Made by a program: the position numbers and the translations under genes. The notes under the pieces are model-generated. The model made no database searches and had not been told where the DNA came from. It saw only the letters and a program-made list of their open reading frames with translations. Shown here piece after piece: positions 50,784 to 57,840 of a stretch of DNA of 59,469 bases; position 1 is the stretch's first letter; each line of letters begins with the position of its first letter. The stretch is from Chloroflexota bacterium (GTDB lineage Bacteria > Chloroflexota > UBA6077): positions 4,956-64,424 of the forward strand of contig JAMCTB010000118.1 in NCBI GenBank assembly GCA_023380955.1, read 5' to 3'.

Positions 50784-52841
50784 ATGCTGAGTTTTGATGC
50801 GGCGCCAGACGAACTGCAGCTCTTCCTGGAGGAAGCGGAAGAACAGCTGCAACTGCTGGATCAGGACATAGTCCTTCTGGAAAAGGAGGGACCTCGTCCT
50901 GAGCTTCTCCAGGAGATCTTTCGGGCTGCCCATACCCTCAAGGGGTCCTCGGCGACCATCAGCCATGCCAAGATGGCTGCACTCACTCATTCCATGGAGA
51001 ACGTCCTGGATCAGCTGCGCCATGGAAAGGCGGAGTGCTCAACCGAGCTGATCGACGCTTTGTTGGAAAGCCTGGATGGGTTGAGGCTGCTAAAGGAAGA
51101 GGTGGAAACCCTCCAGGATTGTGGCTTTGACCCCTCGGAACTGGTGGAACGGCTGAACGCCGTGGTGGCGGGGAGCCGAGATGCGCAGCCCACGGAGGAC
51201 CCCGCGTTGGTGGCCGCCAGGGCAGCCGAAGAGCAGGAGTTAGCGGAGTCCGACGGTCTGCGGATAGTGGTCAAGATCGCGGAGGACTGCCTGCTGCTCG
51301 CCGCACGATGTCTGCAGGTGTATCTGGAGGCATCCAGCTTTGGTGCCGTGATCGCCTGCTCGCCGAGCCTCGAGGCGATCGAGGACCAGCAGGCGACCCA
51401 CCGGATGGAGTTGGTGGTCCGGACCGGGCAGGTTGAGGAGATGGTCAAGGCGGTGGAGACGCTGCCTGATGTCCTCGAGGTCATCGTGAACCAGCCGGAG
51501 GTGGGGCAAGAGGGCGGGCCCCATCCGGAGGATTCCGGCGAGCCGGGTGAATCGAAGACTGCGGCCCCATCTCCCGCGCAGACCCTGGAAGCGGGACCGA
51601 ACGGGGGCCCCGCCAATGGCGGCGGCGCGAAGAGCCTGGGAAAGACGGTTCGGATCGACGTGGAGCGGCTGGATCACCTGATGAACCTGGTGGGCGAGCT
51701 GGTGATAGACCGCACCAGGCTGGCCCAACTGGGCGGGCAGCTGCAGTCCAAGTACGACGACCTCTCCGTCGGGGACCTCAACGAGATGTCGCAGCACATC
51801 GGCCGCATCGTCGACGAGCTGCAGGAAAGCATCATGAAGGCGCGCATGCTGCCCGTGGAGAGCCTGTTCAACCGACTCCCCCGGGTGGTGAGGGACCTGG
51901 CGCAGCGATCGGGGAAGAAGGTCGACTTCGTGGTGGAGGGACGAGAGACCGAACTGGACCGCTCGGTCATCGAGGAGCTGCACGATCCGCTGGTTCACCT
52001 GCTGCGGAACAGCGTGGACCACGGAATAGAGGCGTCTGAGAAGCGGGCAGCGGCCGGGAAGACCGATGTTGGCAGGATAAGGCTTGCCGCCATGCACCAG
52101 GAGAACCGGATCCTGATACGAGTCGAGGACGACGGCGCCGGGATCGATCCGGCAAAGGTCAAAGCCACTGCCCTCAAGAAGGGGATCCTGACGGCCGAGG
52201 CGGCGGAGCGTCTCTCCGACCAGGAGGCCATGGAGCTGATCTTTGCCCCCGGCTTCAGCACGGCGGAGACCATTACCGACGTGTCAGGCCGCGGGGTCGG
52301 CATGGACATAGTGAGAACCAACATCGAGAAGCTGAACGGGTCGGTCACCGTGGAGAGCCGTCCGGGTGAGGGCACCCGCTTCACCCTCGAGCTGCCTCTC
52401 ACCCTGGCCATCATCGATGCCCTGATGGTCGGGCTCGGGGACCAGATCCTGGCCATCCCGCTGGTATCCGTCGTCGAGACCCTGAGAGTGTGGAGATCGG
52501 AGATCCAGTGGATCAACAAGCGGCAGGCCATCCAGCTGCGCGAGAGCGTCTTGCCCCTGATCGGTCTTGACCGCGCGCTGGGGCTGCCCTCCTGCAGCAC
52601 CGGCAGCGATCGAGCCTTCGTGGTGGCGGTGAGGGTGGGGGACAATCGCTTCGGCCTGGTGGTCGACTCGTTGCTGGGCGAGCTGCAGGTGGTGATCAAG
52701 TCTCTGGGCAGGCAGATCGGTACCATAGCGGGTGTTACCGGAGCCACTATTCTGGGCGACGGGCGAGTGGCTCTGATCCTGGACGTACCAAGTCTCGTGA
52801 AGTGCGTGTTGGAAGATCAGTCTAAGGGATGGGCAGCATGA
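50784..52841 (+). CDS. cheA: Chemotaxis histidine kinase CheA
   Basis: 685 residues from ATG 50784 (GGGAAGGG upstream). P1 phosphotransfer domain with RAAHTLKGSS (His-50), a P2-like middle segment, the dimerisation domain (VERLDHLMNLVGELVIDRTR), ATPase domain (HLLRNSVDHGIEAS; DDGAGID; GRGVGMDIVRTNIEKL) and a C-terminal CheW-like domain. It phosphorylates CheY and CheB. No CheW or receptor gene is in the window. cheC starts within its stop. Confidence 0.96.
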   Translation: MLSFDAAPDELQLFLEEAEEQLQLLDQDIVLLEKEGPRPELLQEIFRAAHTLKGSSATISHAKMAALTHSMENVLDQLRHGKAECSTELIDALLESLDGLRLLKEEVETLQDCGFDPSELVERLNAVVAGSRDAQPTEDPALVAARAAEEQELAESDGLRIVVKIAEDCLLLAARCLQVYLEASSFGAVIACSPSLEAIEDQQATHRMELVVRTGQVEEMVKAVETLPDVLEVIVNQPEVGQEGGPHPEDSGEPGESKTAAPSPAQTLEAGPNGGPANGGGAKSLGKTVRIDVERLDHLMNLVGELVIDRTRLAQLGGQLQSKYDDLSVGDLNEMSQHIGRIVDELQESIMKARMLPVESLFNRLPRVVRDLAQRSGKKVDFVVEGRETELDRSVIEELHDPLVHLLRNSVDHGIEASEKRAAAGKTDVGRIRLAAMHQENRILIRVEDDGAGIDPAKVKATALKKGILTAEAAERLSDQEAMELIFAPGFSTAETITDVSGRGVGMDIVRTNIEKLNGSVTVESRPGEGTRFTLELPLTLAIIDALMVGLGDQILAIPLVSVVETLRVWRSEIQWINKRQAIQLRESVLPLIGLDRALGLPSCSTGSDRAFVVAVRVGDNRFGLVVDSLLGELQVVIKSLGRQIGTIAGVTGATILGDGRVALILDVPSLVKCVLEDQSKGWAA

Positions 52842-53467
52842 TCTCCTTAACGGGTGCGCTACAGGACGGGCAGTGGCGGGCGCTCCGCGACGTGGCTGCG
52901 AGGGGCACCACCAACGCCGCTGCGGGCCTGTCCGAGATGGTTGGGCGGAACATACGGATCCAGACCCCAGACGTGTTCCTGGTGAGGCTCGGCGAAGTTG
53001 CCGGCTTGCTAGGAGGCCCGGAGGACACCGTCGTTGGCGTGTACCTGGCCATTTGTGGCGACGTGAGAGGTCACATACTGTTGATGTTCTCGCCACGGGA
53101 GGCCGAGGGGCTGGTAGACATGGTGATGGACCAGGCCCCCGGGACTACCACTTCGCTGGGCACCATGGAGCGGTCGGCACTGGGGGAGGTCGGGAACCTT
53201 ACGGGAACTTTCTTTCTGAACGCGCTGGCAGAGGTAACGCGCCTGAACATGCAGCCATCGCCACCGGCGGTCATGGTGGACATGGGAACGGCAGTGCTGG
53301 ACGTACCTCTCGCCGCGCTCGCGACGTCTGCCGACGAATCACTGGTGATCAAGACCGTTTTTCTGGACGACCAGCGTCGCATCGAGGCGGCTTTCCTGGT
53401 CATGCCAGACATGCCATCGCTGCAGGCCATCCTGGAGGTGCTGGAGAAGCGATGGCGGATCAGGTAG
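52838..53467 (+). CDS. cheC: CheY-P phosphatase CheC
   Basis: 209 residues from ATG 52838, giving an ATGA overlap with cheA. CheC proteins carry two D/S-x3-E-x2-N sites. The second is intact (SALGEVGN, with Pro 23 residues on), but the first reads RDVAAR and has lost both Glu and Asn. One working site would suffice for phosphatase activity. It also binds CheD, encoded next with a 16-base overlap. Confidence 0.88.
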   Translation: MISLTGALQDGQWRALRDVAARGTTNAAAGLSEMVGRNIRIQTPDVFLVRLGEVAGLLGGPEDTVVGVYLAICGDVRGHILLMFSPREAEGLVDMVMDQAPGTTTSLGTMERSALGEVGNLTGTFFLNALAEVTRLNMQPSPPAVMVDMGTAVLDVPLAALATSADESLVIKTVFLDDQRRIEAAFLVMPDMPSLQAILEVLEKRWRIR

Positions 53468-53949
53468 TGGTGCCTGTGGGGATTGGGGAGCTTCGGGCTA
53501 GCAAAGACCCCTCGGAAGTCCTGGTTGCCTACGGCCTTGGTTCTTGTGTCGGGGTATGTATGTACGATCCCGAGTCAAAGGTAGGGGGACTTGCCCACGT
53601 GATGCTGCCAAACAGCGCGGATGCCCACAGCCAGCGGCCCTTGAGCAAGTTTGCCGACCAAGCGGTTCCGATGCTGATGGAGGAGATGCGGAAGTTGGGT
53701 GCGGTACCGCACCGGATGGTGTGCAAGATCGCGGGCGGGGCGCAGATGCTGACCGCCCCCGGCTTCAGCAGCAACGGGTTCAACGTGGGCGAGCGAAACG
53801 TGGAGGCGGTCAAGGCGGTGCTGGGGATGCACCGAGTGCCGCTTGTGCGGGCCGATACCGGCGGAAGCCGGGGACGCACTCTGTCGGTTCACTTGGCCTC
53901 GGGCAAGATCATGGTTCGCACCATCGGCGAGAACGAGACCGAGCTGTAG
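53452..53949 (+). CDS. cheD: Chemoreceptor glutamine deamidase CheD
   Basis: 165 residues from ATG 53452. Catalytic Cys-32 (YGLGSCVGVCMYD) and His-49 (GLAHVML) are present. It deamidates receptors and is regulated by CheC. The longer upstream frame is a shadow of cheC. Overlap with cheC implies coupled translation. Confidence 0.92.
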   Translation: MADQVVVPVGIGELRASKDPSEVLVAYGLGSCVGVCMYDPESKVGGLAHVMLPNSADAHSQRPLSKFADQAVPMLMEEMRKLGAVPHRMVCKIAGGAQMLTAPGFSSNGFNVGERNVEAVKAVLGMHRVPLVRADTGGSRGRTLSVHLASGKIMVRTIGENETEL

Positions 53950-53986
53950 GCTTCTTCTGCAGTATCCTGGAGGGAGTGGGTATGAA

Positions 53987-54343
53987 ATGGCGACCTTGCT
54001 AGTTGTGGACGACGCCGCCTTTATGCGAATGCGATGCTCGAAACTGCTGAGCGAGAGTGGCTACCAGGTCATCGAGGCCGAGAACGGTGTGCAAGCGGTG
54101 CAGCAGTACCGGGAACATCACCCGGACGCCGTGCTGCTCGACATAACGATGCCCGAGATGGATGGCCTCACCGCGCTGAGGGAGATCCGGAAGCTGGACC
54201 CGAACGCGAAGGTCGCCATGGTCACGGCGATGGGCCAGCAGTCGACCGTCATGGAGGCCCTCAAAGCAGGGGCTCGTGACTTCGTGTTGAAGCCCTTTCA
54301 GAGCGACCGTGTCCTGGCAACCGTCAAGAAACTGGTGGGCTAG
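53987..54343 (+). CDS. cheY: Chemotaxis response regulator CheY
   Basis: 118 residues from ATG 53987 (GGAGGGAGTGGG upstream). Single receiver domain: LLVVDDAAFMRMRCSKLL, phosphorylated Asp-52 in VLLDITMPEMDG, Thr in MVTAMGQ and Lys in LKPFQ. It carries the signal from CheA to FliM. cheB starts at the next base. Confidence 0.93.
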   Translation: MATLLVVDDAAFMRMRCSKLLSESGYQVIEAENGVQAVQQYREHHPDAVLLDITMPEMDGLTALREIRKLDPNAKVAMVTAMGQQSTVMEALKAGARDFVLKPFQSDRVLATVKKLVG

Positions 54344-55477
54344 ATGGACGGGCAGGACGGACTGCGCGTGGCGAGATCCGAGAAGGAGACCAGGGTACTG
54401 GTGGTCGACGACTCCGCCTTCATGCGCTACATCATATCGAAGGAGTTGTCGGCAGATCCGGCCATCCTGGTAGTGGGAATGGCCCGTGACGGTCTCGATG
54501 CCCTGCAGAAGATCCCTCAGCTGAGGCCCGACGTCGTCACCATGGATCTCGAGATGCCCCGAATGGACGGGCTGACGGCCCTCGAGAAGATCATGACGGA
54601 GATGCCCGTGCCCGTCATCCTGCTGAGCAGCTGGAGCCAGGAGGGTGCCGCCGTCACGATCCGAGGGCTGGAGCTAGGAGCCGCCGACTTCGTCCCGAAG
54701 CCCTCGGCCGTTCAAGCCGCCGCTTCCGATGCCGTCTGGCACCAACTCATCGCCAAGGTGAAAGGTGCCGGTTCGCTGGACGGTCGCCGGCTTGGGAACA
54801 AGAACCGGCTCGGCTCTCAGCGGGTTCGGGAGGTTACGGAGCGGGCCGCCCAACCGGCGCCTTCGGTTCGACCGGCGGCCAAGGCCGAGAAGGTAGTGGT
54901 GATAGGCACCTCGACCGGCGGGCCTCGGGCACTGTTCGAGGTGGTCCCCAGGCTTCCGGCGGGGCTACAGGCAGGGGTGCTGCTGGTGCAGCACATGCCG
55001 CCCGGCTTTACGCGCTCCCTGGCCAGCCGGCTCAACGACGTCTCTCGCCTGCAGGTGCGGGAGGCGGCAGAAGGGGACCTGGTGCAGACGGGACTGGCTC
55101 TGCTGGCGCCTGGCGATTTCCATCTGACGGTGAGGCGGGGCGGGCGGATTGCCCTGGAGAAGACGCCCGCAGTCCACGGCGTGCGACCCTCCGTGGACAT
55201 CACCATGGAAGCAGCTGCCTCGGTCTATGGTGCCTTTACGGTGGGCGTGGTTCTCACGGGTATGGGCGTGGATGGCACCAGCGGTGCCCTTGCCATTCGG
55301 CGGGCGGGCGGATTGGTCATGGCTGAGGATGAATCGACCTGCGTCGTGTATGGAATGCCCCGTAGCGTCTGTGAGGCCGGGGCGGCCAACAGGGTAGTGC
55401 GACTGGAGGCCATGGCGGAGGCCATCGTCGATGCCGTGTCGGGTGAGAAGAAGGAAGTTGGGACATCGAAGAGATGA
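54344..55477 (+). CDS. cheB: Chemotaxis methylesterase CheB
   Basis: 377 residues. Receiver domain with VVDDSAFMRYI and Asp-68 (VVTMDLEMPRMDG), then a basic linker and an esterase domain with catalytic Ser (VIGTSTGGPRAL), His (LVQHMPPGFT) and Asp (GMGVDGTSG). It removes methyl groups from receptors. The stop overlaps the cheR start (ATGA). Confidence 0.95.
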   Translation: MDGQDGLRVARSEKETRVLVVDDSAFMRYIISKELSADPAILVVGMARDGLDALQKIPQLRPDVVTMDLEMPRMDGLTALEKIMTEMPVPVILLSSWSQEGAAVTIRGLELGAADFVPKPSAVQAAASDAVWHQLIAKVKGAGSLDGRRLGNKNRLGSQRVREVTERAAQPAPSVRPAAKAEKVVVIGTSTGGPRALFEVVPRLPAGLQAGVLLVQHMPPGFTRSLASRLNDVSRLQVREAAEGDLVQTGLALLAPGDFHLTVRRGGRIALEKTPAVHGVRPSVDITMEAAASVYGAFTVGVVLTGMGVDGTSGALAIRRAGGLVMAEDESTCVVYGMPRSVCEAGAANRVVRLEAMAEAIVDAVSGEKKEVGTSKR

Positions 55478-56298
55478 ACATTGCAGTAGAGCACCCTTCC
55501 GATGGCTTGCCGGCGGTGGACGACCTGGGCTACGCCTACTTCCAGCGGCGTGTGATGCGCTTGACCGGGATAGACCTGACCGCCTACAAGAGCCAGCAAA
55601 TGCGTCGAAGGCTGGGCACGCTGCTGGCACGCAACAAGATGGCCAGCCTCTTCGAGTACTCCAAGCTGCTGGACCAGCCGGCGAAGCTGCAGGAGTTCCT
55701 GGATTTCTTCACAATAAACGTATCCGAGTTCTTCCGCATCCCGGAGAAGTTCGAGTACCTGGAGACCCGGGTGCTGCCGGAATTGCTGGCCGCGGGGCGA
55801 GGGCTGCGGGTGTGGAGCGCGGGCTGCTCGAACGGTGCAGAGCCCTACTCGCTGGCGATGCTGCTGGATGAGATGGCGCCTCTGGGGCGCTGGAGTGTGC
55901 TCGCAACCGACGTCGATCGGACCACCCTCGCCAGGGCTCAGAGGGGAGACAAGTACGCCCCCGCCGACGTTCGAAACGTGGGGGGGCGCAGGCTCGCCAA
56001 GTACTTCGAGCGCGACGAGTCCGGCTACAAGGTCAAGGACAGCCTAAGGCGCAGGGTGCAATTCAAGGTTCACGATCTGTTGATGGATCCTTTCGAGTCG
56101 GGGTTTCAGGTCATCCTCTGCCGGCACGTCGTGATCTACTTCACGGAGGAGGCCAAGGACTCCCTCTACCGGAAGTTCGCCGGCTCCCTGGTGGACGGCG
56201 GGGTGCTCTTCGTAGGAGGCACAGAGATCATTCCCCGGGCTCGAGAGATCGGATTCGAAAGCACGAGCGTATCCTTTTACCGCAAGGTCGGCCACTAG
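55474..56298 (+). CDS. cheR: Chemotaxis methyltransferase CheR
   Basis: 274 residues. N-terminal helical domain (LTGIDLTAYKSQQMRRRL) and SAM-binding domain (LRVWSAGCSNGAEPYSLAML; VILCRHVVIYFTEEAKDSLY). It methylates chemoreceptors, opposing CheB. Standard length. Confidence 0.95.
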   Translation: MNIAVEHPSDGLPAVDDLGYAYFQRRVMRLTGIDLTAYKSQQMRRRLGTLLARNKMASLFEYSKLLDQPAKLQEFLDFFTINVSEFFRIPEKFEYLETRVLPELLAAGRGLRVWSAGCSNGAEPYSLAMLLDEMAPLGRWSVLATDVDRTTLARAQRGDKYAPADVRNVGGRRLAKYFERDESGYKVKDSLRRRVQFKVHDLLMDPFESGFQVILCRHVVIYFTEEAKDSLYRKFAGSLVDGGVLFVGGTEIIPRAREIGFESTSVSFYRKVGH

Positions 56299-56395
56299 GA
56301 CCGATCGTCATCGAGCATGACCATCATGCCCCCCGGCCGAGGCTGGGGGTGGAGCCGCCGATGGAGCATGGGGGGCGCGATAGGAGGCTATCTGC

Positions 56396-56866
56396 GTGAA
56401 CGGGAAGGTAATAGAGCGGTTCGTTAACTCGGGACGGCAGGTGCTCAGCACGGAGATGGGGGCGCCGGTCGGGGTTGGCCAATTGTCGGCACAGAAGGAC
56501 AACTACCTGACTCAGGACGTGACGGCGCTCGTAGGAGTGACCGGCGACTTGCGGGGGATGGTGATCTTTGGGCTTTCGACAGGTACAGCACTCTCCCTCG
56601 TCTCCCACATGATGGGCCAACAGTTCACCGAGTTCGACTCCGTGGCCGAGAGCGGCATCGCGGAACTGGGCAACGTAGTGGTGGGGTCCTCGGTGACCTC
56701 GCTGGCGGAGCTGGGCTACCGATGTGGCATCACCCCTCCGGCTGTCATTCTCGGCAGCAACACGGTCATTTCTACCCCAAACATGCACCGGCTGGTGTTT
56801 CCACTCGAGACGCCCACTGGGGTGATCGAGATGCAGCTGGCACTGCGGGAAAACGGCACACACTGA
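56396..56866 (+). CDS. cheX: CheY-P phosphatase CheX
   Basis: 156 residues from GTG 56396. The single E-x2-N active site is in ESGIAELGNVVVG, and ALVGVTGDLRGMVIFGLST fits the CheX fold. It dephosphorylates CheY-P as a dimer. Last gene of the chemotaxis operon; a palindromic repeat begins right after its stop. Confidence 0.87.
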   Translation: MNGKVIERFVNSGRQVLSTEMGAPVGVGQLSAQKDNYLTQDVTALVGVTGDLRGMVIFGLSTGTALSLVSHMMGQQFTEFDSVAESGIAELGNVVVGSSVTSLAELGYRCGITPPAVILGSNTVISTPNMHRLVFPLETPTGVIEMQLALRENGTH

Positions 56867-56924
56867 GACAGCCGGTAGGGGCGACCACCCGGTCGCCCCT
56901 ACACCCCCGCAGCTCCCGGCTGTC
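56867..56924. repeat. Nested palindromic repeat after cheX
   Basis: Outer arms GACAGCCGG (56867-56875) and CCGGCTGTC (56916-56924) enclose the perfect inner palindrome GTAGGGGCGACC (56875-56886) and GGTCGCCCCTAC (56891-56902). It could serve as the terminator of the che operon. Style is that of a dispersed genomic repeat. Confidence 0.75.
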
Positions 56925-57049
56925 CTGTCCACCCCCTCTCTTCCACGAATAGGGAGAATCTGCCCTGCAATTAGGGAGATTCCCTATGTAGCCCCCTTTC
57001 TCTCCCCAGTAGCATTCATTCGCCACATCTCTCTGCGAGGAGTCAGCTA

Positions 57050-57481
57050 ATGAGCTTCGCGACGTCACTCCGTCTGGGGGCTTCCGCTCTCACCGCCCAG
57101 CGGCTGAGGATGGACGTGATTTCCGGCAACATCGCCAACGTCAGCACCACCCGGAGCACCGACGGCGGGCCGTACAAGAGGCGAGAGGTGGTGTTGATGG
57201 CCACAACCGCTCGGGCGGGCATCGTTCCACTGCGAGACCGCGCCGCGAACCCCACGGGGGTCCGTGTAGCCGGTGTCGTGGCGGAGGATGGCGTTCGGTT
57301 GGTGAACGACCCCGGCCATCCAGATGCAGACGAGAACGGCAACGTTGCCTACCCGGACATCGACCTCGTCCAAGAGATGACCAACATGATGTCCGCGGTT
57401 AGGGCGTACGAGGCCAGCGTCACGGCCTTGAATGCGCTGAAGGGCATGGCCATGAAGGCACTCGACCTGGGTAAGGCCTAG
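57050..57481 (+). CDS. flgC: Flagellar rod protein FlgC
   Basis: 143 residues. LTAQRLRMDVISGNIANVST at the start and IDLVQEMTNMMSAVRAYEAS at the end are FlgC hallmarks. It is a proximal rod subunit. FlgB, which usually precedes it, is not here. fliE follows after 23 bases. GCGAGGAGTC precedes the ATG. Confidence 0.95.
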   Translation: MSFATSLRLGASALTAQRLRMDVISGNIANVSTTRSTDGGPYKRREVVLMATTARAGIVPLRDRAANPTGVRVAGVVAEDGVRLVNDPGHPDADENGNVAYPDIDLVQEMTNMMSAVRAYEASVTALNALKGMAMKALDLGKA

Positions 57482-57504
57482 CCCGAGGGAGCAAGGAGGG
57501 ACCG

Positions 57505-57798
57505 GTGCAGATCACGCCTGTCGGCTATTCGCCACTTCCCGTCGACCTCGCCAAGAAGAAGCCCGCCGGCCAGAAGGAAGGCGACTTTGGGAACGCCCTC
57601 GCCAATGCCGTCAAAGAGGTGAATCAGCAGCAGGGGAAGGCCGACCAAATGTCGGTGCAGCTGGCGTTGGGCAAGGACGTGGAGGTGCACGACGCGGTCC
57701 TCGCTATGGAGGAGGCGCAGCTCTCCTTTCAGTACGCCCTCCAAGTGCGGAACAAGCTGATTGAGGCCTACCAGGAAGTCATGCGGATGCAGGTCTAG
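57505..57798 (+). CDS. fliE: Hook-basal body protein FliE
   Basis: 97 residues from GTG 57505 (GCAAGGAGGGACC upstream). The C-terminal half (DAVLAMEEAQLSFQYALQVR, NKLIEAYQEVMRMQV) is the FliE core. It connects the MS-ring to the rod. Standard length. Confidence 0.94.
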   Translation: MQITPVGYSPLPVDLAKKKPAGQKEGDFGNALANAVKEVNQQQGKADQMSVQLALGKDVEVHDAVLAMEEAQLSFQYALQVRNKLIEAYQEVMRMQV

Positions 57799-57840
57799 CG
57801 ACCGGCTGCAGACGAGGTTGCTGTTTAGGGGAGTGTACGC

